Below, piece by piece: positions 28,153 through 37,100 of a stretch of 64,000 nucleotides of DNA. Every line of letters starts with the position of its first letter. The stretch's first letter is position 1. Source of the stretch: Mucilaginibacter oryzae (GTDB lineage Bacteria; Bacteroidota; Bacteroidia; Sphingobacteriales; Sphingobacteriaceae). Where the stretch lies: contig NZ_QGHA01000001.1 of assembly GCF_003148845.1 (NCBI RefSeq), positions 186,001 to 250,000 of the forward strand, given 5' to 3'. The notes beneath the pieces were generated by a model. That model was given only the letters and a program-made list of their open reading frames with translations, had not been told where the DNA came from and made no database searches. A program made the position numbers and the translations under genes.

Positions 28153-28169
28153 TATTTTTGCTATTTTTG
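28153..28169 (+). promoter_or_regulatory. Two overlapping -7 boxes before the XRE regulator
   Basis: TATTTTTG occurs at 28153-28160 and again at 28162-28169, both fitting TAnnTTTG, 17-26 bp before the ATG at 28186. No clear -33 TTG is seen at the right distance. Confidence 0.4.
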
Positions 28170-28185
28170 ACCAAAACAACGATCT

Positions 28186-28611
28186 ATGAGTACTACCAGC
28201 GAAAAACCAACCCAAATTCATCACGGCCGTAACATCAAACGTTTCAGGGAAATGCTCGGCATCAAACAAGAGGCATTGGCTTTGGAATTAGGAGAAGACT
28301 GGAGCCAAAGACGAGTTTCGTTGTTAGAGGCCAAAGATACCATAGAAGATGATATTCTTGCACAGGTAGCCTCCATACTTAAAGTGCCGGTTGAAGCGAT
28401 CAAGAATTTTGATGAGCAGGCAGCAGTAACATATTTTAATACTTTTAATGATACCAGTGTCAATCACGGTCCATTTATGGGCAACTATGGAACTTATAAT
28501 TTTAATCCCGTAGAAAAGTGGCTTGAAGTTATCGAAGAAAACAAAAAGCTATATGAGCGCCTTTTACAGAGTGAACGTGAAAAAGTAGAAATCTTAAAGA
28601 ATAAGGGTTAA
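28186..28611 (+). CDS. XRE-family helix-turn-helix regulator
   Basis: 141 residues. The HTH_3 domain is at about 12-70 (GRNIKRFREMLGIKQEALAL, then RRVSLLEAK and VEAIKNF), followed by a linker and a C-terminal helix with coiled-coil character (VEKWLEVIEENKKLYERLLQ). The arrangement is common in small regulators of Bacteroidota mobile elements. It is divergent from the HEPN-type genes and may repress them or the mobilization functions. The stop overlaps the next ATG (TAATG). Confidence 0.88.
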   Translation: MSTTSEKPTQIHHGRNIKRFREMLGIKQEALALELGEDWSQRRVSLLEAKDTIEDDILAQVASILKVPVEAIKNFDEQAAVTYFNTFNDTSVNHGPFMGNYGTYNFNPVEKWLEVIEENKKLYERLLQSEREKVEILKNKG

Positions 28612-28874
28612 TGGAAGAGCATGCTGGTGAAAGCAATTACCAGGACAGGTTATTTGCATTTATCAACGATAATGAATTTGCTGTTATAGGTCAACGGTTT
28701 AAACCTTACTTCGAACTTCATAAGATTGAAGGAATTTTTGATCTATTTGATGATATTCAATCCGATTCCGGTGGTAATAATACAGCCAAACTCATTTGGA
28801 AAACGCAACGGGACTTACCGATTGAACTTAAGAAAGCAGTTATCGACGTTTACAGCAGGTATTTCCAGAATTAG
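28611..28874 (+). CDS. Small hypothetical protein coupled to the XRE regulator
   Basis: An 87-residue acidic protein with no recognised domain. The start codon overlaps the stop of the XRE gene, so translation is coupled. No signal peptide or membrane helix. Aromatic and acidic residues dominate the middle (FKPYFELHKIEGIFDLFDD). It could be a partner that modulates the regulator, but nothing in the sequence shows it. Confidence 0.65.
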   Translation: MEEHAGESNYQDRLFAFINDNEFAVIGQRFKPYFELHKIEGIFDLFDDIQSDSGGNNTAKLIWKTQRDLPIELKKAVIDVYSRYFQN

Positions 28875-28958
28875 ATTTACCTCTAAATCTTAGCCTACGG
28901 GCCAGATAATCACAAACACACCCAGTCATATCACCGCTTAAACAACCGGAGCTGTTAG

Positions 28959-29016
28959 CAGGAAAACTGTCAAGGCCCGGCGATAGCCGGTTTATATAGC
29001 CTTGACTGTTTTCCTG
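28959..29016. repeat. Long imperfect inverted repeat downstream of the relaxase gene
   Basis: The arms 28959-28976 (CAGGAAAACTGTCAAGGC) and 28999-29016 pair at 17 of 18 positions; the loop holds a second stem CCGGC / GCCGG. Beyond the arms GTTAGC and GCTAAC extend the pairing with a bulge. The surrounding 28875-29232 has no gene and contains GC-rich inverted repeats. It may be a terminator for both converging units or part of a transfer origin. Confidence 0.5.
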
Positions 29017-29232
29017 CGTAGCTAACTTTGTGACTGCGGTGCTGTGACTAACCCATAGCCTGTGGGTGGGAAAGGCATGTGTGTATGAGGAATGAATACA
29101 CTCCTGCACGCGCGGAGGCGAGGCTGGCGGCGTAATGAAACCCGCAGCGAAGCGCGTAGTGTAATGAAGCCGCCTGCCGCAGCCGCATCGTCTATTAAAA
29201 CAAGGAATATCCATTTATAATAGCACACTGCT

Positions 29233-30207
29233 TCAACGCGATATCTGCTGGCCCCGGGATTTTTTCTTTCGTCGTTTCTTTTCCTCTATCTCGCTTTCCG
29301 AAACAATATTAGCACCTCCCGTATACATCGGTTCCAGCATCACCTCCAGGAAGCTTGCAGCCGTCTTACCCGCTGCAGACAGCATCCCTGCCGTTGTCGT
29401 AAACAAGCCGTCAGCAACTCCCCGGGCCATTTCATTAGCCACCGACCTGCTTTCATAATTCTGCGAAGCACCTTCTAACAAAACACCCAGCTGTTCCCGT
29501 TGCGATAGCTCGCCGTTTTTCTGCACGTTAGCGTATGCCATGGTATCTTTAAGCTGCCTGTCAAACTCAAACAGGCTGTCAAAAAGAGATTCCCCGCTCT
29601 GTTTAAATGCTACCCGGTCAAACTGTCCCATCTTTTTTGAATGCTCCGCATTCTTTCCCCTTGACGTATTCATCGGGCTAAGCTTGATCTTATTGGTTAT
29701 ATCCCTACGGCTCACAATAACCTGCACATGCATTTGCTCACCCTCTTTACGTTCGCCCCGTTGTTTCAGGCCTTGTTTTACTTCCGGGTCTTTATAATTG
29801 TAGTAACGGTAGTTTTCCAGCTTGGCAAACCATAACAGGTCTTCATTATTGTTTACACCATCCCGGTTGAAGTTCCTGGCATAGGCATCCATCACCCTGA
29901 CCGCAAAGCCTTTCATCTGTTCTTTAGCACCATCTTCGCCATATTGTTCTTTCAAAAACCTGATCTCCTTCTGGCTCGGGCTGATATTGACCAGGAAAAA
30001 CTTAGCATCGTCTTTGCCCAGTTTGGCAACGTTATTATCGATACTGCGCATTACCTCATAAGGCTCGATCCTGATCTTCTGTCCGTTAAACCAGTATTCT
30101 GGTTCCGGCTTATTGTTGATCCGGTTTTCTTTTTCAAGGTAATTTACAAGCCCCGTGCTGCTGCCTTTGTTTGCGGCTTCTTTACTATCTGTAATATTGA
30201 TAAACAT
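29233..30207 (-). CDS. DUF5712 relaxase-like mobilization protein (MobB/BtgB type)
   Basis: A 324-residue protein starting MFINITDSKEAANKGSSTGL, a hallmark of this Bacteroidota mobilization family. The relaxase-type histidine motif is EQMHVQVIVSRRDITNKIKL (about residues 160-180). The C-terminal part is rich in Lys/Arg/Glu and helical. It would nick oriT together with the BtgA-like partner, whose gene lies 40 bp upstream. It makes the island mobilizable by a helper conjugation system. Confidence 0.82.
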   Translation of the reverse strand: MFINITDSKEAANKGSSTGLVNYLEKENRINNKPEPEYWFNGQKIRIEPYEVMRSIDNNVAKLGKDDAKFFLVNISPSQKEIRFLKEQYGEDGAKEQMKGFAVRVMDAYARNFNRDGVNNNEDLLWFAKLENYRYYNYKDPEVKQGLKQRGERKEGEQMHVQVIVSRRDITNKIKLSPMNTSRGKNAEHSKKMGQFDRVAFKQSGESLFDSLFEFDRQLKDTMAYANVQKNGELSQREQLGVLLEGASQNYESRSVANEMARGVADGLFTTTAGMLSAAGKTAASFLEVMLEPMYTGGANIVSESEIEEKKRRKKKSRGQQISR

Positions 30208-30246
30208 TAAATCCCCTACCTCCTGAAAGGAAAGTTTAATACATAA

Positions 30247-30837
30247 TTAAAGCAAACCGACCTGCGATCTGGTAACAGCGATCAGCTCATCTTTTTCCCG
30301 GCCCGAGGTCATCATCCCGAAAGCATCTCTGGATTTAATATAACCATCAAGAATGAACAGGAACTGTTTTTTCAGGTTATCCTTGCTCTTTTGGCTTTTC
30401 GAAATCGTTTCCATCAGCGCATCTATGCCGGTTAACTTCTGCGCCAAAGCATGCTGATTATTCAGCAAGTCCGTATTTGCCTTGAGCACTTGCGTATTGA
30501 AACTCTCGATGATCTTGACCTGTGATACAATCATACTGTCCATTTCCGTTTTGATCGGAATGAGCAACATATTCTCCTGGTTTCGGATAAAACCAATATA
30601 CTGCTGATGATTTTTCATCAGCGCATTTTTTAACAACTCATCATTCAGGTCCAGGGGATCTTTCTTGCTTTTATAAAAGTAATCGACCATCTGGATAAAC
30701 ACCTGCCGCTTCGTCCTGCCCAGTTTAAGGGCGATCTTTTCAAATTTCTGATCTACCGCAACAGGGTACCTCACTGATCTTACATTGATATCTTCCATAC
30801 TCATATTCTCAAACCGACCAAATGGCTGTCTATGCAA
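30247..30837 (-). CDS. BfmA/BtgA family mobilization accessory protein
   Basis: A 196-residue protein. The N terminus has a ribbon-helix-helix-like segment (VRYPVAVDQKFEKIALKLG, then TKRQVFIQMVDYFYKSKKDP), and long helices follow (about 95-165). These are features of BtgA/BfmA proteins that bind oriT and assist the relaxase. It is first of the two-gene mobilization unit, directly downstream of palindrome-rich DNA. Confidence 0.82.
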   Translation of the reverse strand: MHRQPFGRFENMSMEDINVRSVRYPVAVDQKFEKIALKLGRTKRQVFIQMVDYFYKSKKDPLDLNDELLKNALMKNHQQYIGFIRNQENMLLIPIKTEMDSMIVSQVKIIESFNTQVLKANTDLLNNQHALAQKLTGIDALMETISKSQKSKDNLKKQFLFILDGYIKSRDAFGMMTSGREKDELIAVTRSQVGLL

Positions 30838-30858
30838 CTATGCCTTTATTTCTATATG

Positions 30859-31179
30859 CAGGATACCGCCGGGTATCCTGTTTTCTTTTATTCCATAGGC
30901 GCAAACGCCCTAAAGTATCCCCGGAGGATACGTAAAACCCCCGTAGCGAAGCGTAGGGCAAGCAAAGTAGGGCTCTGCCCAACTTCCGCTTGCTCCCTCC
31001 GCTTTCGCGAAGCGACCACCGCTTTTCTTCCTGATTTGCGAAGCAAATCTTTGCCGGTGTCTTTGGCTGCACCGGATTTATATATTATATAGCTAGATAT
31101 CTGTTTATACCCATATCGGAATAACCAGTTATTCCGATATGGGGTTATCGGCATAGCCCTGTATACCGCTATGCCGATA
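30859..31179. promoter_or_regulatory. Palindrome-rich intergenic region, candidate oriT
   Basis: No gene in 30838-31191. It holds: CAGGATACC/GGTATCCTG (30859-30880), GTATCC/GGATAC (30915-30931), GATTTGC/GCAAATC (near 31031-31047), a perfect 13-bp inverted repeat CATATCGGAATAA/TTATTCCGATATG with a four-base loop (31112-31141), and TATCGGCATAG/CTATGCCGATA (31146-31179). It sits just upstream of the BtgA and relaxase genes, the usual place of oriT in Bacteroides mobilizable elements. Confidence 0.5.
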
Positions 31180-31191
31180 TAAAATACCGGG

Positions 31192-31509
31192 CTACACTTT
31201 CCAACCGGCAGGCCAGTAAACCTGGCTACCCAGTTTGGGATGGTATGACGGCTGATAACGGATGTAACCATATTCGTCAAGTTCTTTGATACACTTATGA
31301 TAAGTTGCGATTGATGCCATCCGGCTAAAAGCCATCAGCGTCTTTCTGGTAACAGAAAACGGGCTTTTGAATCCACCGCGCTGCCATTGGACGAATAATG
31401 CACTGAACAAGCTGATGTGTGTCGTGTTCAGCCGCCCGTCTGTACTCATACGTTTAAGCAACTTACTATACCCGGCAAGTTCAGTGACCGCAATTTTATG
31501 AGTACTCAT
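31192..31509 (-). CDS. Small winged-helix-like protein of the mobilization region
   Basis: A 105-residue protein without a clear family name. The middle (FSVTRKTLMAFSRMASIATYHK, here in part TRKTLMAFSRMASIATY) and end (CIKELDEYGYIRYQPSYHP) look like a winged-helix DNA-binding fold of the kind found in replication-initiation or transfer-region proteins. It overlaps the HTH gene before it by four bases (ATGA), so the two are coupled. Confidence 0.65.
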   Translation of the reverse strand: MSTHKIAVTELAGYSKLLKRMSTDGRLNTTHISLFSALFVQWQRGGFKSPFSVTRKTLMAFSRMASIATYHKCIKELDEYGYIRYQPSYHPKLGSQVYWPAGWKV

Positions 31510-31775
31510 TGCAGTCCTCCTTCCAGTAGCTTGTTAATGTCGTCGAGCTTGTAATACATGATGCTGCCGATGCGGGTATAACTCAGTGTCCCGTTGATGC
31601 GCAGATTCTGTAAGGTGCCCGGAGATATTTTCAGCAGCTTTCTTACCTCGTTACTTTTGAGCCATTTTTTAGACTGGCCCTGGCCATCCACTTGTACCAG
31701 CCTTTTAATTTCTGTTAACAGTTCGCTTTTAAATTCATTCAGATCTCCTTTAGTGATCAGTTCACTTGCTTGCAT
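31506..31775 (-). CDS. Excisionase-like helix-turn-helix protein (HTH_17)
   Basis: An 89-residue protein: a short N-terminal helix, then the MerR/Xis-like motif KKWLKSNEVRKLLKISPGTL with LRINGTLSYTRIGSIMYY and a C-terminal DDINKLLEGG. This form is typical of DNA-binding proteins in Bacteroidota conjugative and mobilizable elements, where it helps excision or controls transfer genes. It overlaps the next gene by four bases. Confidence 0.85.
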   Translation of the reverse strand: MQASELITKGDLNEFKSELLTEIKRLVQVDGQGQSKKWLKSNEVRKLLKISPGTLQNLRINGTLSYTRIGSIMYYKLDDINKLLEGGLQ

Positions 31776-31985
31776 AATCGCCTCCTTCGTTAATCGTTAC
31801 TTAATACTTGTACCACAGGTACCGGGTACTAAGCAAAGGTGTGGGCAAACGGATATTTTTCATTACCATAGGCCAAGCTATGGTAATGGCATACAAAGCA
31901 TAATGCTGAAAAAGAGCGCACTGAATAGTTTAAAGGCAATTGTTAACGTTTGCCTGCAAAAGAAAAATGAAACTAAAATCCGTTC

Positions 31986-32747
31986 TTAACCTGCCCTGCG
32001 TTTTGCCGGAACGATGTTAAAATTCTGGTTTTCGGAGGGAATAGAAGAAGACCTTCCACTCGGGTTACCTGCGTCACGCGGGTAATAGCGCCGTACACGG
32101 TCTAATTTAATCGGTTCACCGTCTTCCTGAAAGTACCGGCAGATTAGTTTGGCCCAGGTGATGGGCATCTGCGAAAATACGAGTTCCTTATCACCTACTT
32201 TTAATGCTTCGATCTTCTTGAAAAGGTCAACTACAGTGAGGAAATGACCGCTGGCAATATTGATCGGATAGTCGGTATCCAATTTCTCAGCCTCCCTGCG
32301 CTCATCCATCAGGCGCTGCACCTGTTCTTTGAGTATTTTGATCTGGCCTTCCTTCTCTGCAATAATCTCAGCCTGCGTGCGGCCAAGGTTCCACTCATCG
32401 ATACTTTGAAGATATTCTTTAAACTGGTTGAGGTGAAATTTATACCGGAAGTTGCGAGCATGGCCGGAAGTATATCTGTCCTTATGTCTTAATTGCGCAA
32501 TAGCATCCTGTATTACTTCCCAAACATACCTAAAGAACTCCTGCTCAGTTGCATCATCGTATTCAGATAGGAAAAATTGCAGGTGATATTTATACAGTTC
32601 ATCGAATCCCTGTTCGCTCTTTCGATAAAGCCGATTGAGAAAGTGGTTGTCCTCAACTTTTTTATTCCAAAAAAATGGGCGGCCTATATCGTTAGAAAAG
32701 TTATTAAAATCGAATGCTGGACGGTGTTTAAAGTATTGTTCGCGCAT
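31986..32747 (-). CDS. Hypothetical mobile-element protein
   Basis: A 253-residue soluble protein whose family I cannot name with certainty. The N-terminal half is helical and aromatic-rich; a coiled coil lies at about 130-160 (IIAEKEGQIKILKEQVQRLM); a C-terminal domain (about 165-235) with WAKLICRYFQEDGEPIKLDR resembles the C-terminal region of RteC-like regulators only loosely. It sits with the mobilization genes on the same strand and is probably part of the element backbone. Confidence 0.6.
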   Translation of the reverse strand: MREQYFKHRPAFDFNNFSNDIGRPFFWNKKVEDNHFLNRLYRKSEQGFDELYKYHLQFFLSEYDDATEQEFFRYVWEVIQDAIAQLRHKDRYTSGHARNFRYKFHLNQFKEYLQSIDEWNLGRTQAEIIAEKEGQIKILKEQVQRLMDERREAEKLDTDYPINIASGHFLTVVDLFKKIEALKVGDKELVFSQMPITWAKLICRYFQEDGEPIKLDRVRRYYPRDAGNPSGRSSSIPSENQNFNIVPAKRRAG

Positions 32748-32971
32748 AGGTTGGACTTTAACCTAAAGTTAATAATATTAGTAAATCTTTGCATTTTGAA
32801 AACGGAAGAATATCGAAGTATCTTAAATACTAAGTTTAGTCAGTCTTATTGTACCAACAGGACTAAAGTCGAACCGCTTGATCAGTGATTTGATAATATT
32901 CTCGACTATTTAGCTGCCGGTTCGAGCGCAGTTTCGGGACGAATCATTAATCGCATATCCTTAAATGATTG

Positions 32972-33034
32972 CTCCTGAGGCTGGGCTCGAACCAACGCCC
33001 CTCCCAACCAAAGTCGGGACGCCCTAACCGAACC
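32972..33034 (-). other. tRNA-like remnant
   Basis: On the minus strand a canonical T arm (GTTGG-TTCGAGC-CCAGC) is preceded by an anticodon-arm-like hairpin with loop ACTTTGGT and by a D-arm-like stretch. No matching 5' acceptor strand is present, and the anticodon loop has an unusual length, so this is a pseudo-tRNA or a tRNA fragment, perhaps captured at an att site. Not a functional tRNA. Confidence 0.35.
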
Positions 33035-33062
33035 AAATACCATAAAATTTAGCCCACAAAAA

Positions 33063-33105
33063 AAGCCTTACATTTCTGTAAGGCTTTATATTTTGGCTCC
33101 CGAAA
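33063..33105 (-). terminator. Hairpin terminator next to a tRNA-3'-like scar
   Basis: A perfect 10-bp stem AAGCCTTACA / TGTAAGGCTT (33063-33086) has a T run on the minus strand. Immediately before it (minus strand) is GGTTTCGGGAGCCAAAAT, which looks like the last bases of a tRNA acceptor end. A similar scar plus terminator occurs at 38603-38680. Confidence 0.5.
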
Positions 33106-33282
33106 CCACATATTTTTCCAGAAACCTGTTTGATGATTTGAATAGAATTGCAAATATTTGGGATAATGATTACGAAAATTATAAATATCGAGTTGTCACA
33201 TGGTGTACGTTTCAACAAAATTACACCATGTACAAAAAACTCATATTTTGCATTTTACAACCCATTCAACCACAAATTATAA

Positions 33283-33930
33283 TTAATCGATTCTGTGTTT
33301 CAGCCGGAAGTCTGGGTCAGTCATGTCTCCGTGATAAAATGTAGGGATCACTTTAGGTTGACTGTAACCTATGTCACCCGCAAGACGAGGAAGTGTAATC
33401 TTAACTGACGAATGCCTAAGCGGTTTTTGGGCGTTTGCGGGATAATCATAAATTACTGTCATAAGAATGCCGGATTCCGTTGTTTCTATATTGACGTTGG
33501 TTATCCAATCCAATTCATTTGGATCCATTCCCATCATTCTGAGGTTTTCAAAAGCCCGTCCATCTGCTAATGATATACCAGCTTCATGAAAACCAGCATA
33601 GATTTTCGCCGAAAATTGCTCATCGGCTATTATAGGAGCGTAAACACCTTCAGCAAGAAGTTCGCTGCTCGGAAGTTCCGAAGGCAAATTTTCCAAAGTT
33701 TTAAGTCGATGATCGACAAAAAGTATTGGTGGGTTTAGGATAATGATTTCGGCATCCATAAGCTTAGTTATGGGATAGCTTTCGTCTGCGAGTAACGCAG
33801 CACGAGAAGAATAGCCCAAATAAGCCGCCACAAGCTCATGTGCATGGGAGGATTTTAATTTGATACCGTAATTGTTTTGGGTGAAAGCGCGTAAAGAATC
33901 TGCGCAAGCTTTTGTGATGTCAAGTTTCAT
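33283..33930 (-). CDS. Hypothetical protein downstream of the NACHT gene
   Basis: A 215-residue protein of unknown function. The N-terminal 50 residues hold a conserved-looking motif (IKLKSSHAHELVAAYLGYSS, then RAALLADESYPI) that I have seen only in uncharacterised bacterial proteins; the rest is beta-rich and ends DFRLKHRID. The ATG at 33930 is preferred over 33987 because the conserved stretch begins there. Same strand as the NACHT gene, with a 240-bp gap, so cotranscription is not certain. Confidence 0.6.
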   Translation of the reverse strand: MKLDITKACADSLRAFTQNNYGIKLKSSHAHELVAAYLGYSSRAALLADESYPITKLMDAEIIILNPPILFVDHRLKTLENLPSELPSSELLAEGVYAPIIADEQFSAKIYAGFHEAGISLADGRAFENLRMMGMDPNELDWITNVNIETTESGILMTVIYDYPANAQKPLRHSSVKITLPRLAGDIGYSQPKVIPTFYHGDMTDPDFRLKHRID

Positions 33931-34171
33931 AGCATCATTTGTTAATGCTGGACTTTTTAGTCGCCGAGAGTGTTTAAAGACAACCATGCCAGCGGTTTAA
34001 CAAAAATTTGCTGTTATGACTTGTCAATTATTGATTTACTTTGCGTTTCAGTCACTCACAACTGGGGCGCTCAATTCCTTGGTCTAAAGTAAATATAATA
34101 ATTGATTATCAACACTTTTTAGCGTAATAATTTTTCCAACCCGTCGCGTAATGATGGTGCGACAGTATTAT

Positions 34172-37100
34172 TTATTGATATAGTTTAGCGACTTCGGATA
34201 AGGCATCTTGAATATCATTTGATTGTGATTGTGCCAAGTAAAAGTTAAATTCCATTCGCTCAATCATTGGGTGAAGAAAATTAACATTCTTAATTTGTCC
34301 ATCATTCTTCTTTATGAAATCTTCGAGTGCAGTTTTTACTTTAGACAGATTTTCCTCTGAAATCAATCCAAGATTATATAAAGAATCAGAAACTATGCTA
34401 TCAAAGCGGTTAAAGTCGTCCTGCATAAATTCTTCTTGATTGGCTTTCTCAAGCAACTGTAATAAAATCGGCAGAAATTCAATATCCTTAATTTGACGCA
34501 TTATCTGCGACTGATGATAAAAATCAAAATTGGGCCTGGCCGTTTCAAGAAGATAATTTAAATAGAATGAGGTACCCTCTTTGTCACCTTTCTCTGTTAA
34601 GTAAGTTGCCGCAAGGAATTTTTCTGTTGGTTGAACATGTTCATTAACCAACTTTTCAGTTAAGAATTTCCGCAAATCAGCATCGATAGCGGGATAGTCT
34701 TTGATTTCACGCACAATCTCCCACAACATATCGCTGTTATGTGTCATTTTTAAACCAACTAATAATAATTCCGGATTGCCGCCTTGCTGTAAAAATGTTT
34801 TTAATACAGGGCGTCGAGAATATTCAGATTTGCGATGATCAAACAAACTATTGATAATACTGCCAATAGTATTTGGAATGTTATTTTCGAGTGCATATAT
34901 CGCGTTATTACGCCAAGATTGATCGTATTCAATTCCTGCTATTAAATTATCATGTACTCGAACTTGAACCGCATCTTTACCTACTTGATTTTCAATTACA
35001 CTAAATTCTAACCCTTGGTTATCATTATTTTTAACTTCATCGAACAACGTAAAATCAAGCAACTTCTCTGTGAGTACAGGGATTTTATAAATTTTTATAA
35101 ACGCCCATAATACCATTACCAACTTACTGTACGTAGTACGATTACTGTTTTCAACTTTGATCGCATTAACAATATCTGTATTCAAAATTACATTTTGCAC
35201 CCAGGCCGTTATTATCTGTATTTGTTCTTCGCTAACTAAAACATCTGGCCGGTTGCTTATCTTGTCTTTAATTTTTGAAAATCTGTAATTGGCAAAACGT
35301 TCTTCATCATTCACGAATTTCAATACTGATGCTAGGTCAATGCTTTGTTTATTACGAGTAAACTCTATTAATAATTCATGAATAGCTTCAGGAACATGAT
35401 AATTTCGATCATTACGGTTGTATTGAAATTGCCATAAAGTATCCCAATCTAGGTCGGCGATTTCATTAGCCTGAAAAAATTGGACAAGTTCATTTGTGAA
35501 AGCTTCTATGCTAAAATATAACTCAAAGCTCTTTTGCTCGTTTTCCAAACGAATCTTAGCATAATCTATATCATTAAAATTGGTGAGCACCTGCGTTTCT
35601 TCAGTTAATATCTTTGTAAGATAGTGCAATTCTACACTCTTATCCGTCTTATATATATTCCAACGAAGATTATTATAGAATTTTAGCAATTCTTCATTGG
35701 TAGCATTGTGCGTTTTATATTGATTAACGACATAATCGATATTTTCTTGATTAACTAAATGCCTGAGCAGTAAACCTTTTTCGTAATCCTCGATTTTCTT
35801 ATCGTTAAAAATCCGCTGAAAAACAGCATTTGTTTGCCCTGTTTTTTGGAAATATACCGCGATTGCTTGTGCAGTAAATTCTTCTGAATGCCGGCCATAC
35901 GCCACATACGTTCTGTAAACGTCTTCCGAGAGTTCGGGATGAGTTTTAAAGATGCTTGTAGCCCTCTCGATCAAATTTTCAAGTACTTTGTTTTTCTCAA
36001 AGAAGTTTATAATACGACGGTCGTAAGGGTTCTCGAACAACTCAAGTAATTTTTTAATGTTCGCTGGTTCTTTGATATTAGTTAATCCCTGTCTTAACAG
36101 CATATCTTCGTCCATTAAACTTACTTCCCCACGATCAGCCGGGTCTAATTCATCCACAAAACCACTTATAAAGTAGTCTACATAATCATCAATCATACCA
36201 GCTTCAATGATAACCCGATATAAAGCTGAACGAATGTATTGATTGCTACGATTGCCGAATAATTCCATCAATTCGGCGATCATTTCTGCATTTATTACCC
36301 CCAAGGAATCTAATGCATAAATACCGCTATGTACGATATAATAATCGCCTGTATTTTCAATAATATGCTGCCATATTGCATTTTTTGTTTTGTTAAGGTA
36401 ATCCCCGCTCAACTTAAAATACTTAAGCATGTTCATCGCGTTGAAGCGGGTTGTACGTGCATTTTCGCTGTTATTAAGTTCTGCAATCAAAAAGTCTACC
36501 GCGTCTTCACTTTCGCCAAATGATGCCAACTCTCGATCTGAAAATTTATTCGAACGCAACCATACGCGTTGCGCTTTGTAATGATTGAAAATGGTCTTAA
36601 AAATCTCAAACCTTGTGGCTGAATTTACTTTGTCAGGCTCTACACGCACTAATACTTCAGGTTCAACAATCAATATCCAGTCAATCAAATCGTTCCTTTT
36701 AGCATCGGGTAATAAACTTATGAGGAAAAATAATGTATTTAACCAACTTGGTTTGATACGCTCGTTCTTAAAGGACAGAAAAGCCTTTATCCGCTCTAAA
36801 TGGAAAGCTAGCAGTGCTTTGGCCGCAAGGAACTCTTGGATATTATTATGTTCAAATCCCCAATTATTCGTACCATCCTCCATACTACGGAATGCAGTAG
36901 AGAATTTTATCAATTGTAAGTCTTCAGGGTTTGGCAACACTTTCAATAGTTCATCAAATGAAAGAAAATTGCGTCCCAGATATTCCATACAAAGCGCAAT
37001 TTTTTGCAATAACTGTAGGATGTGTTCTTTGTGGTCTTTTAAATTGGTGGTTAATTCAAAATGTTGCTGGTCCAGCGTAATACGTTCATCTAACAATATA

